Assembly (NCBI GenBank): GCA_900155495.1
Contig: FTLJ01000198.1
Location: 62,001-126,000, forward strand
DNA: 64,000 bases
DNA from: Porogramme epimiltina
Taxonomy: Eukaryota; Basidiomycota; Agaricomycetes; Polyporales; Polyporaceae
Direction: 5' to 3'
In this document: positions 45,571 to 57,925 of the stretch, in pieces
Layout of the letters: each line of letters opens with the position of its first letter
Position numbering within the stretch: position 1 is the stretch's first letter
Notes under the pieces: model-generated
Seen by the model: the letters and a program-made list of their open reading frames with translations, nothing else
What the model was told of the DNA's origin: nothing
Database searches by the model: none
Made by a program: the position numbers and the translations under genes

Positions 45571-47447
45571 TTAGCTCATGCGGCTGTATATATCGGACAT
45601 CCTATCATTAGCACCTCTGCCTGGACCCAAAAACAATACATAGCGTACCTGTTATTGGTGTGTTCCGGGTAATTGTAGACAGGGACCGGGCTGGCCTGTG
45701 TGTCAGTGGTACATGTAGCCCGTACATAGACAAGCAATGCCTGACCGGAGGCCTCTCCTGGCGTGTCAGCCACCTGGTCGTTGACATCGCTACACCCGCC
45801 CGGGAACATATGGTAGAGCTCGTCCCGACGGTTTTCCCCGCTGACCGCTTGCCCATCGTCCACTCCCTGATGTGCGAGGAGGCTTGCTGGGATGCCAGGC
45901 TCCGACCCCGGATCCGCCGCGCTATCGCCACTATAATCATCTCCAAGGTCTCCGATGTTGCCTACGGCCCGCGAGCACATGAAGCGAATTTCAGACACAA
46001 ACCGAGAGAGCCCAGGGCCACTTAAAAGGCCAGCGTCTTCTGAAACTTCAAGACCACGGAGATCGAGCACGAAACGTGAGAGTAATATCACGTTTAGGCT
46101 GGAGTGCCAAATGGAAGCACGTGAGGTAACGTGGATGAATGGGACAGTGTAGTGACATACACTCCGCCGAAGTAGGGCCAAACAATCCAAACAGTAAGTT
46201 CCTACGAGTAATGAATTGAATGACAGGGTTAGGAAAAGACACCTCGGGAAAATACTCACAGAGCCAATATAGCTGGTGACAAGTATGGAGACCTGAATTG
46301 AGAGCAGCGCCCTACGCAAGAATCCAGTCCAAAGCACTATTTATATGGTACCTTGTATAAAGGACACTATGCCACATACGAGAAGTACGCTGTTCCTGAG
46401 AGAACAATCGAAGCCCGATGAGAATAAGTAGGTATATAGATCAAATTTGCTTACCGTCACGAAGCAAAAGAGTAATCAGAGGGGTGTGCATATTGAGCCT
46501 CGAAGATGCTCTGTAGATCCCGAAAGTCTTGATCCAAATTATCACGATAAGGGCCGTGCAACAGGCGATACCTGTCACCGCTGCCACGACAGAAACTGAA
46601 AAACAAGAGGTAAATAATCGCAGTGAATTAATATCACACTTCATTCGCAGGACAAAGAGTCTAGAGCTTACGCCTGTGCATAGAAGCATTAGGACACTAG
46701 CGAAAAAAGACTGCGCAGTTGGCGACATACTGTGAGAACTCGTTGTTTGAAACCCTGAACCGCTGAACGACGCATCCTAAAGGAAAACCGGCCTGCTTTG
46801 TGACATACACGCTGTCCATGAACTAAGAGCGGTTAATCAAACAATGATTCTAGTAGAGAATGACAACTTCTTACAATACATGAAATAGGAAACACAAGGG
46901 CGATAGGTACCACAAAGGCTGAAGATTTCCAGTCGTGATCCAAAACCGTGTATATTTGGATGACGAAGAAGGAAAACCCAAGGTTGCAAATGAACGTGAG
47001 AACGCCTTCCATATGTATTATGCCTGCGCATATCTTTCATGTGAGAAAGACTCAGCTACTACTCCGAAGTTACAGAAGAGCTAGAATGCCGCACCTTATC
47101 GCTTGATTCCCACAGGAATACCCTTAAAATAAGGAAGACCTGTTCGACGACTGCGACATAGCGTATCATGATGTACACCATAGTGATGCAGGAGAACTTG
47201 CGCTGCCAGATGCGTCTAACTTCCGTCGTAAATGTGAGCAGAAAATCGAACGAAAGAACTGCTGCAGAGTATGACCATTAGCTAGGATACGAGATAAATG
47301 TATCATGCATTAGTACCCACTCAATGATGACACAAGACAGTATCTCTCAACGATTCTACGGGCAAAGCTTCAGTCCCTAAACAAATATTCCCGCTGAAGG
47401 ACGGCGTACAGCTTGCGATAATCCTCAGGGGGAAGTCCACCGCTCAT
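45571..47447 (-). CDS. chimeric gene D': DUF6533 membrane protein with an M43 protease-derived tail
   Basis: The start is at 47447 (MSGGLPPEDYRKL). The membrane part is complete: AVLSFDFLLTFTTEVRRIWQ with MVYIMIRYVAVVEQVFLI, IIHMEGVLTFICNLGFSFF, the 2-nt exon 'GC', WIKTFGIYRASSRLN, SILVTSYIGS, WIVWPYFGG and NVILLSRFVLDLRGLEVSED. Behind about 75 tail residues the frame continues into ELYHMFPGGCSDVNDQVADT and further protease sequence, parallel to [20 protein letters not shown] of the M43 gene. It uses the protease's exon 4 donor (ACAG/GTACGC) and ends four codons into the exon 5 remnant at 45571. About 400 residues in all, the last 55 or so protease-derived. The zinc site is absent, so no protease activity is expected. 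A TATATTTAA box lies about 100 bp upstream. Confidence 0.75.
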
Positions 47448-47955
47448 ATTGTAAAGCGTCGAGGAAAGAAATTTTGCGGCTGTACCAAGGTATTGAGCTG
47501 GAGGGATGAGGACGCACACAGGAGACCCTCCATATGCTGCGAGTTAAATATACGGCGGATCTTTCAAATTACCGTGCCAGCTGCCAATTAGAAGAACCAA
47601 TGAAGCAAGTCACAAGGTTTGCATGACCCGGAGAAAACTGTAAACTCGCTGGTGGTACGCATACATGGTAGGCAGTGCACGCAGAGCTTCTACTGATTCG
47701 AGGAGAAAGGATAGAGGACACCCAAAAGCGAAAGCAATTCACAACGGCATCTACACGCGCTGGCTGTGTGAAGTTCCCAGGTTATTTAGAAGGGAAAACA
47801 GATATAAGTATCAGGTCAAGCATGCACTGACTTTGTTACCGCTTTGGATAAATAGACACCCGAATCACTTTCGACTGTCAGAGCCACAGGCCTGTGCTCA
47901 GGTAGGTGCCACGTGCCACGTTTTGAATGGAAGCTCACCGAAATAGGAGATAGGA

Positions 47956-50245
47956 GTGCGTGTCTGCGCGAAGGCCTACTACAGCACTTGATTCTCGTGC
48001 ATCCGGAGACGGGGAGCAGCACCACTGGTCGCGCTATGCAGTGATCCACACTACACCGCGCTGCTTTGCTGACCGCGGATGGCACATCATATATTTCTGT
48101 GCAGTTACATATATAACATCGTTCGTTGTGCAACGAAGGCGCTTTTGAAGGTTTCTGCACCTCTCTAGCGCCCGTCACTGAAACGCAATTGTAAGCATAG
48201 GGCTCAACGTTCAACCCGGGAAGGCTTGGACAGCAAACCTCACCAGACTCGCCTGGTAGGAGGGCTGACACAAAAATACTCCAAAAAGGGCGACCCCAGC
48301 TTGACCTGACTCCTCGTATCCACTTATGCCCGACATGATTCATCTTGCCTTCTTATGCAGTCTCTGATCGCCTCATGCTCCTTCTGAACCTGGCCCCATT
48401 CACCCTCTGAATTAACTTGACCCTCACATCCTCTCATGGACAGCACCTCCTCGGGCCAAGCGTGAGTCGCGTGAAGCTGCATAGAGCGGGGATAAATGTT
48501 GTCTCCATCACCGTTGTCGTTGAGGTTCCTGACGACGAGCGAGCAAACGAAGCGAATGTCGGACATGAAGGTTGAAGGACCTCCTCGGGATTCGTCACTT
48601 GAGCGTTCGGGGTGGTAGAAGTCACGGAGATCGAGCATGAACCTGCAGAGCAAGATCACAGACATCCTAATAGGTAGGCACGATGACCAGAGAGGCACTA
48701 ACGAGTCACGCAGGGAGCGGAGAGGAAGTTGAGTGAGACATACGCATCATCGAAATATGGCCAGGCGATGAGGACGATGGATTCCTGCAAAGCGGCCATG
48801 TGAGCTTCACATATTACACAGCCAACCTGGCCGTACACGCACCGACTGAATGAAGATGGATATCGCCTCCACAAGGTGACTCAAAAACAGTATTCTAGTG
48901 TAAGATCGGCCACCGGATCGGTTTTCTGGAGTCAACAAAACTAAAGCTGCCGTGACGCACCCAAGGTATGCTGTCCCTGCGACGGGGATAAGATACAAGG
49001 GGTCAGTAAACGCCGAAAAAAAAGAAGTGGGATGTGTACCGTCGCGGAGGAGAAATGTAGCAACCGGCGTACGCGTACCGGCCCTCAAGGATGCCCTATG
49101 GATTCCGAACGTCTTTATCCACACGAGACAGATCATGATAATATCGCATGTAATCGTCGTTGCTGCCATTGCCACTCCTGCTGTCATGTCCACTAGAATG
49201 AGAAAAGTGCCCGATATTTACAGTCAGGTTAGCCCGCCCTGTTGCTGCAGTCTCGTGCCTTACCTCTACAGGAGCGGAGTTCAGTAAATGAAAGTAGACT
49301 ATACGTCAACAAGAGCGACGCACTGCGAGCGCTTGGGTGAGCCTACCCACTGAATGACGCAGCCAAAAGGTGGTCCCGCCTGTTTTGCAACGTACAATGT
49401 GTTCTCATACTAGAACCAAGCATCCTTATGAGTCTATAGCGCCAGATAGGTAACCAAGCAAGAAACTTACAGTTGTCAATGCAGGCTTAATGAGCGAGAG
49501 GGGAACCACGACGGCCAGAGATTTCCAGCTCCGGTCCCAAACCATATATATACAGATAGTAAAAGCAGAGAAAGCCAGGCTGTTGAGGCCTATGAATATC
49601 TCGCCTGTATATATAATGCCCGCGCATGTCTGTAATGACGATTCTCAGTGTCAATACTGTGCTTGGGAGATAGAAGCAAGACTTCACGCCTTGTCGCTTG
49701 ATTTCCACACGAGTGCCTCCAATATGAGGAAGACGCGCTTAATGAGTGCGCTGTACCGTAACATAAGGTATACCACCGTAGCTGCAGAGAATCTGCGCTG
49801 CCAGAATCGTTTGATCTCCGCAGTGAACGTGAGCGTGAAGTCGAACCACAGCAGTACTAGATGTGGGGTGAGACAGTGGGTGGTAAGAGCACGGAGAAAA
49901 ACTAACTGGACGATGCGACGAGGCAGTAGTTCATCAATAGCCTACACGATAGAGATCAGATCAAGAAGGAAACCAGAGTGAGACGGAAATCCGAGTCGCG
50001 GAGGGGCATACGTACAACTGCTCGTAAACCTCGGGAGGGACCTCGCCGCTCATCGAAAGCGCCTGAGTGGGAAGATCAAGTAGCTGCGAGGCTGGAATAG
50101 TGGGGTTCAGCTCAAGAATGAAGCGGATGTTCCGTGAATGGGCACCTATTATGTGTTGATCGCGAGCGCGCTAGACTTCGGATCATTTGAACGCTGGCCG
50201 GTGAGCGTTGAACCTTCGAGTCGGCTGAGCGGAACGAGACTGGTA
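47956..50245. repeat. 2.3 kb segment present only in duplication copy 1
   Basis: In copy 2, sequence matching about 47930-47955 is joined within some tens of bases to sequence matching about 50246 onward (near 60480-60530). The segment between contains gene K and its flanks. Either copy 2 lost it or copy 1 gained it. Confidence 0.7.
48324..50053 (-). CDS. DUF6533-type membrane protein (gene K)
   Basis: Starts at 50053 (MSGEVPPEVYEQL); exon 2 gives LLMNYCLVASS. The core is LLWFDFTLTFTAEIKRFWQR with FSAATVVYLMLRY. Then come IIYTGEIFIGLNSLAFSAF, TICIYMVWDRSWKSLAVVVP, the exon beginning YENTLYVAKQAGPPFGCVIQ, a 2-nt exon 'AG', VWIKTFGIHRAS, and SVILLCRFMLDLRDFYHPE. The intron behind GTAYLG has been lost, since the sequence reads straight through into CVTAALVLLTPEN in frame. 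The donor after KSSDK is GC or shifted (AAGGCGTGA). The tail (SSDESRGGPSTFMSDIRFVC) groups it with gene H at 36009, not with its neighbours. It ends at 48324 and appears intact. Confidence 0.78.
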
Positions 50246-50253
50246 TCAAAACT

Positions 50254-51171
50254 TTTGACAGGCCCACAGCAAGAAGCACCTGGATGACACACATGGGACG
50301 CGATCCGCGCTCCGGCGGGGACGGAACGCTGCTGTGTGGGGTGAGTCTCTTGGCTCGCCCGGAGGTGCATGTGCTCCGTACGTGAGAATAGAGGCGATGC
50401 AGAGCCGGAAGGCGATACCGAAGGCCACTGTACGCCGATACACCGGTGCGGAACGAGACTCGAAAGGGTATACATGAGTATTAAAGCGAACGAGCGGGCA
50501 ACACTGCCCGCTGGAGACGAGTCAGACAACACCGTTGCAGAACAAAAGCACGATGATGGAAGACTCACGTCGGGAACGCCAGTCAAGAATCCAGCTTCAC
50601 CACCTCTTTATCTTTACGCCAGGCCATGAGTTCTACACAGAAGTCGTCTTTCGTTTATAACCTTTGCGGCTAGTACGCAGAAATTTGAAGTTGTGTCCCC
50701 CCTCGGGAAGTCCAGGGGAGATGATTGCGTGGGGCGTGGGCTGTCGTTTAAGGTCTGAACATGCTGTATCTTGCCGAACCATAAGACAGCGGGCACCGAG
50801 TTGAAGAGTGCAGTGGTAAAGAGAATGTACGGGACAAATCGTAAACTTGAAATGTGGCACATCAATGCGCGCGATCGGCGAGAGCCGGCGGGCGTCTAAA
50901 CCACGTGCTTATTCGGTTCAATGACATTTCTGTTACAAACTTACATGGTCTACATATGATAAACAAAGGGATGTGAAAGTAGCAAATGAGTAGAGGTTGC
51001 ACAGCTGTGATTCATTCTCCAGCGCAGGTAGAGACTTCCAGCGCGTACATCTTCCGGTGGGTATAGATGGTCTACATTACATACATGCATTTCCGATTAC
51101 CCAGCATCTCGCTCATACGGGGGTCACGAGTGTTTCCTGCAGCGAGGCACAGTTCGTCAGTACCTAAGAGC
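50254..51171. other. spacer shared by both duplication copies
   Basis: Matches about 60520-61440 in copy 2 (shared words aagaagcac, ctgcccgctggagac, tgctgtatct). No gene can be supported in either copy. Confidence 0.5.
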
Positions 51172-53078
51172 TCAAAGTGACAGATCGAGGCTCACAGGGT
51201 TCGCCGGGCTCACAGGCGTCACAGGTTCCAGCTCCACCGGGGAGTTCGCGAACCCAGGCGGGTGCCCCAGCTCCACCTCACTCATCACCATCCCCGCCTC
51301 GAACGGGTGCAGCGTATACGTCGGCTTCTCGTCATCATACCACTCTAGCCCCTCCTCCTCTAACGCGTACCCATACTCGCCCTCGCGCCCCCGCTCGACC
51401 TCCTCAACCCCTTCCCCGGCGGGGCGGTGCCCGACGACGCGCGCGCGCACCGCCTTCTCGCACGCGAGCGGGCTCGCGGGCGTACGCAGGCCCGCCGATT
51501 CACCGCTGCCGCTCCCGCTCGCGGTGCGTTCGCCGTCCGAGTACAAAATTGTCGTGGTGAGCGTCGCGCCGAGGTTCCCGACGACGCGCGAGGTCGTGAA
51601 GTGCATCTCGGACATGATCGCCGAGGGCCCGCTGCCGGTGAGCGTCCCACTGCCGTCGTCTCTCGGGCGCTCGGAGAAGTAGATCCCGCGGAGGTCGAGC
51701 ATGAACCGCGAGAGGAAGATCACGGTTAGCCTAATAGGGGTTGAGATGAGCGTGGGCGTGGGCGGGCGGATGGGGTACAGGGTGAGAAAGCGGGGGTGAC
51801 GTACACTTGGTCGAAGTAGGGCCAGACGATCCAGACAGTTAAGGTCTGTGGCAGTGGGTTAGAGAGGCCGGGCCTTGGAGGGTTCCGGGAGAGTACTTAC
51901 GGAGCCGATGTAGCTTGTGGTGATTGTCACTATCTGGATCAGGAGCAGGATACTGTCATGAAGGGATCGACGACATCAGCTCGCTGCACAGGGACCTAAG
52001 CGACTAACGCCGCAATGACGTACATGAAGTATGCAGTACCTAAAGAAAGAAGTCAGGTCGGAATGGATAGATATAGCATAAGGGAAAAGTGCGCGCCATC
52101 GAGCAGTAGAAGGGTAGCAAGTGGTGCGGGTGTGCCAATCTTCACGGCTTCCTTCCGAATTCCGTATGTCTTGATCCATGTGAGCGCGATGAGGATTGCG
52201 TCGCACGCGATCGTGGTTGCCTTTGCTATTGTAGAAACTAGAGATAGAGCAGGTTATGAGTGAGGTTCAGGTTCATTGAAGAGCCCGGAGTTACTCCTTA
52301 CAACTGTGCGTTTAAATGAGTCAACAATACTCGAATGTCAAAGATCGTGAACAACGAACGCACTTCGCAAGGTGCTCGTTCGTAATGCCCACCCAAGTGA
52401 CCACGCAGCCGAAGGGAGGGCCAGCCTGTTCTGCAACGTATACCGTATCTTCGTACTGACAGGAAATGGTTAACACGATCGCATAGACACTTCCGCATGA
52501 AACTCACGATAACTATTATAGGCTTGACAAGGGCAAGGGGAACGACGATGATAAGGGTTTTCCAGTCACGATCCCACACCGCATATATTCGCAGTACAGT
52601 GAAGGCGGAGAACGCAAGGTAGTTGAGGAACACGAGGACATCGTCTGTGTGTATGATACCCGCACACGCCTGTCGTACAGGAGGTGAGCAAGAAGTCACA
52701 TTTCGAGTGAGGAGGGAATCAAACCTCGTCGGTTGATTTCCACAAGAGCACCTCCAGAACGAAGAAGACGCGCTCGACGACGGCAATGTAACGCATCAGG
52801 AGGTAGACTAAGGTAGCGCCGGAGAATTCGCGTCGCCAGATCCGCCTAACCTCCGTCGTGAACGTGAGCGCGAAGTCGAACCACAGAACCGCTACAGGAC
52901 ACGATGATAAGTAAAGGGCAAATACAAATGGAGTACGCCATAGCTTACCAGAAGACGCGATAATACAGTAGTTCTCCACGATTCTAAACACAAGGAGTCA
53001 GCACAGTAAAAAGATAAGCGCCAACAGATAGTGCACATACAATCGTTCATAATCTTTCGCGGGAAGTCCACCGCTCAT
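51172..53078 (-). CDS. DUF6533-type membrane protein (gene L)
   Basis: Exons 53078-53041, 52983-52949, 52891-52725, 52669-52508, 52455-52364, 52303-52302 (2 nt), 52237-52097, 52039-52024, 51952-51901, 51845-51805 and 51730-51172 join in phase to 434 residues. Key motifs are AVLWFDFALTFTTEVRRIWR with FSGATLVYLLMRYIAVVERV, IIHTDDVLVFLNYLAFSAF, DRDWKTLIIVVPLALVKPI, the exon beginning YEDTVYVAEQAGPPFGCVVT, TWIKTYGIRKEA, GTAYFI, TTSYIGS, WIVWPYFDQV and TVIFLSRFMLDLRGIYFSE. The donor of the WIK exon reads GC (ATGGCGCGC), weak compared with GTGTGC in copy M. The tail is acidic and ends in a Pro/Val/Ser-rich stretch. Appears intact; a TATATAA box lies 138 bp upstream. Confidence 0.88.
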
Positions 53079-53215
53079 GTTGCAAACTGCGCAGGAGACG
53101 AGATAGCTTGGTGTGCAAGGGTTCTAAGCTGCGGAAAGATCTTGAAGCCAGGGCCCCGGGAAGGGAGATGGACGACCGCGCTGTGCTTTGAAGGATACAG
53201 TTCGTGCAGATCCTG

Positions 53216-53222
53216 TTATATA
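53216..53222 (-). promoter_or_regulatory. TATA box of gene L
   Basis: TATATAA on the coding strand, 138 bp before the ATG, in a block conserved with genes J and M. Confidence 0.5.
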
Positions 53223-53929
53223 GGACATCCGTCAGCTTTTGGGTCCCGGAGTGAACGTCAAGGAAGACCTCCAAAAGGGACTAATGCATCACCGAACGAG
53301 GCCCGCGGACCGCCGGAGACTGACGTGGGCATAGAAAACGGTAGGCGGCTGCCAGCGTACGACATCGTAGGTTCCGGCGCCGGCGGAGAAATGCACCATC
53401 CTAGGCCAGGCGGCCACTCCGGTGGGCGCATGGGCGGGCGGCGTTCTCCCCGGGCACGGGCTTCTGCGGAATGAGTGCGAAGAGTATGGGACCTAGCGCG
53501 CATGCATCGCCCTGGAAGAAGCTACGTGCAAGCGCAGAATAGTATACCGGACTCTGAAGAAGGCGGTGTTGTGCATCGAGACCATGGAAACATGTACAGT
53601 CGTGTGCAGAGCCACACAGGTTTGTGGAAAGAAGCATGTCTTTGCTTGTATATAGAAACTAAAGTAGGCGTTTGTGGAATGGTAGCAACAAGGAAAGAAC
53701 ATGACGATGGAGTACACACCACGAGAATACCAGCCCCGGAGGGTTCAACCATCGGACCTCCTCCGCCTCAACGCCACCCATAACATTCAGGCCCCAGGTT
53801 CGCGTCCTCGAGGGCCCAAGCATTGTGTATACTGACAGCCTTCTTCATCGGCGTCGCGATGACCATGGGGAAAATGAAGGGAATGGAACGTCTTGAAGAT
53901 TGGGCGGGCGGCGCCACGGCTTCTATCAA

Positions 53930-54660
53930 CTTCTTGCTTTCAATCCGAGATCTTGGAGAGAGCACAAATTAGGCACGGATAGAGCGGTATGAGAGTTGGG
54001 GCCAGTGGAGGACTGTGTGCGCAGTGTGGACGTCATGAACGACGGCTCGGAACTGAAATAGGCTACATAGGCCGGCAGCCGGCAGCCGGCAGCTTCAGAC
54101 ATATATGGCTCAACGGTATCAGGCACAAGCGGACGTCTTGGTTCGATACCATCATGACGACATACGTACAGCCCAAAACTCAAAATCGGATGACTGGAGC
54201 ATCCTCGAGCATCCGGCGGCGCCATTTCAATGTTGCGCCCAAGTTTTATCTCTAGAGATGCGTTCAGAAGACGAGGAAGCTACCCATATGAGAACGCCAT
54301 GCCCCGAGCCGGCTCACAGCCTAGGCGCCGCCCCCACCGCAAGTTCGCACAGCGGTTACCGGTACCCCCATCTCCCTCTCTAAAGTTCGCAAAAGTACAC
54401 GCTCACACAGTGTGAGCGTGTGCTCCTGCGGCTTCTATCAGCTTCTTGCCTTCCGGTCGGGATATTGCAGAAAGGTGGAGGCCGTTGGAGAACGCCGTAC
54501 ACGACGACTGGGGTCAACGAGGATACCTCTAGCTCGGAGCCGAGACATTCATATTGGCACAACGGTATACCGGATCAACCTTGGACGGACGTCTTGGTTC
54601 GACTCCCAGCCCAGCCCAAAACTAGATCGGTAACGAAACAACGAGCGCCTATGTAGTGAG
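53930..54660. repeat. tandem pair of spacer repeats (about 53930-54200 and 54430-54660)
   Basis: Both halves start with a variant of ggcttctatcaacttcttgc and contain cttggttcga and cccaaaactc/cccaaaacta near their ends. The single equivalent in copy 1 is at about 41730-42000. A small run of three gccggcag units sits at about 54072-54095. No gene is evident in these repeats. Confidence 0.55.
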
Positions 54661-54937
54661 ACACTCTCGCCTTTTCTCCTACTATCGCCCAAGCCAGATC
54701 GGCCCATATACCCACCGAGTAACGCTACTAGTCCATCGTATTGATATGCTCAGAAGACTCTTTTCTTTGACCCGCAACCATAACCGCCCTTTCTGATGAA
54801 ACATTAATCGTTGTCAACCCTCCCCGAGGCCACTCAACCAACATACCACCTGACCACTCCTTGCTAGAGCATGAAGAGGTTCTGCGCAGCACGATGAACC
54901 ACGACAACTGTAGCAAATATTGGGAGATCGCGCGCAT

Positions 54938-55640
54938 GCAGCGCGTCGGCCATCGAACTCGACGGATTTCCTGCTGGGTTCGCGCCGAGCGCGCGGCAGC
55001 CTGGATTCACCAGAAAAGGCTCCCTCCTAAGACCCCTTGATTGTGCGTAGCCTGAGTTTCTCCGACTACCCACTGCCGTTTTTCTCAGCATCCTCCACCC
55101 CAGGATAAAGCTGAAAATGCCTTGCCATCATCTTTTCAGCCGTCTACCCCGCTAGCGGAGCGCTCGAAACCTTGGTAACGCGGTCCCAGCAAGGGTCCGA
55201 CAGGTGATGAAAGTTCCTGTGTCTCAGTAGGGCACTGCGGAACCCCTGAGGGTATATCGCTGCTCGAGACGCATGGATGGCATATGGTCTGGAAGGTTCT
55301 CATGCACTGGGCATGCCGCGTGTCCAGCTCGGAGCTTGGGAGAGTACTGCTATAGGTATGTCCACTCTTGAAAGGCATGCTCCGCCCAATGACGACGTTC
55401 CCAACAGCACGCATCCAGTGCTACTTGTTGTGGAAGAAGTATAGGAAAGGGAGATCACCTTCCAGCGGCGCTACGCTTGTGGACGGGATGACTAGTTGGC
55501 GTAGGTGCAAAGCCCAATGCGCGGTTGGTCAGAGATGGAATACGACTCCGGCGATTCGATACGGCGATAATATCCTCTCGGATGATGCATTCTTGGATTC
55601 TAACTATCTTACTAGATGCAACTTTCTGATAATGCAAGAT
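54938..55640 (+). pseudogene. 3' half of gene A, dead copy 2
   Basis: Starts at the same internal point of gene A exon 2 as copy 1, with similar frameshifts plus extra deletions, for example part of the intron 2 region. No 5' part or promoter. It leads directly into the upstream region of gene B''. Confidence 0.8.
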
Positions 55641-55732
55641 TCATGACTACGAACAAGAGTTGCTTCGACCCATCCGTTGTGCGAGTACACGATGAGGATG
55701 CTCCATACCTATATAGGGCTGGGGTCATCGGT

Positions 55733-55738
55733 CACGTG
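55733..55738. promoter_or_regulatory. conserved CACGTG palindrome upstream of gene B''
   Basis: 343 bp before the ATG, as in gene B'. Confidence 0.3.
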
Positions 55739-56075
55739 AAGCATTTCTCTCTCTCGGAACGCTGCTGTGCGGCTCTTGAGGTGTCGTCGCGGGGAATCCT
55801 GGTAGATGCGTGGCACCGAGCTGGTATCTCTGGTTCCCATCCCTTTGGCGCGTTTTATTTCGTGCTAGTGTACGATTATACACGATAATTAGCCAACGGT
55901 AACAACTTCCCGTCCCCGTGGGGAACCGAGTTCATCGCCTTCTTGATCCTTTCCATCGGAAAATAATCTTCGCCACGCTATGTATCAACTTTTATCTCAT
56001 ATACGACATCCCCGTATCTCATAGTATAACTTGGAAGCACCTAGACTGGACGGCTGTACTCAATCCGCCCCTCGA

Positions 56076-57925
56076 ATGTCTAACGTCACAGCTGTCGCAG
56101 ATTCTTTACCTCCCGGATTTTTTGACATTCCGTGAGTTGCCCCTTTCTTTTCTTCACCCGATCATTCGTCGTGGGTTTGACCATACACCCCTTGCTCATT
56201 GTCACAAATTTATCCAGGTTCACTCAGTCACACTTCGGCGTCGCTTCATCCTGTGGGTCTCCTTGCACAACTACCATCTCAAAAACTCTCGCTGACGGGA
56301 AACTCGTCATTACCAGTTCTCGTGGTCTATGACGCAGTGCTCACATTCCCGAGGGAGGTCCGGTGCATATGGATGAGGAGGTTTTCTGGAGCCACTGTCA
56401 TATACATCCTTGTGCGATACTCCGGCCTCGCGCTGGCCCTTCTGGACATCCAACAGGATGTATCCTGGAACGTCCCTCAGACTGACACGGTATGTGCTCT
56501 AGATTCCTCTGCAGCGCTGATGTACCTACATCACTTTGTGTCTCTAGTCATGCTTGGCCGGTTCCGACAGTGTCTTCATCATAAGCATAATCAATTATAT
56601 CAGCTTGTTGTGTGAGTTACTACACTGTCCCTCCTGCGATGTGCTGGTACTCACGTTTGGTACCATACCACTGCAGTATTCATGGTACTCCGTGTGTATG
56701 GCATCTGGGGGTGTGACTGGAAGCCACTTGTCTTCGTTACCCCACTAGCTCTCCTAAAGCCCGCTATTTTCATCGTGCGTTGTACATGATGGCTGACGTT
56801 GATCCCGACCTACTAATGTGCTTGTTCCGGGATGTCAGGCTCAATTTACATATGAGACCCAAGTCAAAGCAGTTCCGCTCGTAGGCTGTGTACTTTTCGT
56901 CAACAAAGACTGGGACTGGTATCTGAGATTCTCTGCAGTGTGAGTAGTCACTCATATGTGTCGCATTTCGCTCTCATTGGTTTACAATTACATTTATTTG
57001 CATTCAGGGGTAAGTTCACTCCGCTCATACTCCGTATATTGACGGATGATCCAAATTTTTGTCTCCTCAGATACCAAAGTTGTCTTCAGTATCTCGGATG
57101 TGATGATGAATGTAATTCTACTTGTCACGACTTGGTTCAAAACCTACGGGATCTACAAGCGAGCTTCTAGCATCGGCGGCGGCACACCCCTAGCATCTTT
57201 CCTTCTCATAGATGGCGAGTTTCGTCACTAAAGACCTTAACTTTCGCTAACCTACGGTTCATACAGGCACAATCTACTGCGTGTGAGCCCTCAGGTGCTG
57301 GTCTTCAAGTATACTCCAGACTCACAAAGGGCCGCATTGCTGCAGAATACTTGCTTTTTTTCAGGTCACACCGTTTATGATTCTCGGCACCGTCTCATAC
57401 GGCGGCGGTGGCCTGCAAATGTTCGTGTGGATCATGGGGACCTTCAATCCTACGTGCGTCAGGCAATTTTCCCACATGTTCTTGCCCAAATAATGCACAC
57501 ACTCTCCTCCATGTAGCGTGACCGTGATCTGCTACAGCCGGTTCATGCTCGACCTTCGCAACCTCTACTACTCGGATCGCGATGACTATGATACAAAGTT
57601 CAACGCTTCTGTAGAACACCAAACACACAGCACTGTACGCAGTCTCCTCTTCGCCGTAAACTCGACCGTCACCGGGAACATTGGAGCTGCGCTTACGCCG
57701 TTCGGCGGCGCGGGAGAAGAGTATGATACGACCACTCCTTTGGTCTCGGCGGAACATGAGGACAACGGTGACTCGGAGGGGTGTCGGATCGAGGGAGAGG
57801 ATGTTTTTGGTGCTGGTGTGTTGGCTGCGGAGGAACGTAGAGAGTGGTATGATGAAGAACCACTCGCCTTCGCGCGCGACCCATTCGGAGAAGGACTTAG
57901 GAGGGGGATGAGGACACAACGGTAG
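56076..57925 (+). CDS. DUF6533-type membrane protein (gene B'')
   Basis: Exons 56076-56131, 56218-56252, 56317-56489, 56548-56611, 56677-56774, 56839-56939, 57008-57009 (2 nt), 57071-57214, 57267-57282, 57310-57453 and 57517-57925 give 413 residues. Exon lengths equal those of gene B' except that exon 8 is 3 nt longer. The family motifs are all present (LVVYDAVLTFPREVRCIWMR, FSGATVIYILVRYSG, TWFKTYGIYKRASS, CYSRFMLDLRNLYYSD). Exon 10 is more diverged (CCRILAFFQVTPFMILGTVS) yet has the same length and phase. The donor of exon 8 is GC (ATGGCGAGT). That differences between B' and B'' leave every frame open suggests the copies are still under coding constraint, although the duplication may simply be recent. 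Confidence 0.87.

Larger units (their letters stand above)
41730..53930. repeat. segmental duplication, copy 1
   Basis: Holds, in order, the gene A relic, gene B', the chimera D', gene K and gene L. Copy 2 (54430-64000) repeats the order without K. Start codons of matching genes are offset by 12622 (B'/B''), 12561 (D'/D'') and 10270 (L/M), the last step reflecting the missing K segment. Noncoding spacers match as well. Confidence 0.85.

Noticed and set aside
51360..51729. Arg-rich open frames on both strands over the tail of gene L (and the same over gene M)
   Set aside because: Shadows of the acidic tail exon; the true frame is fixed by the SRFMLDLR motif and splice phase.
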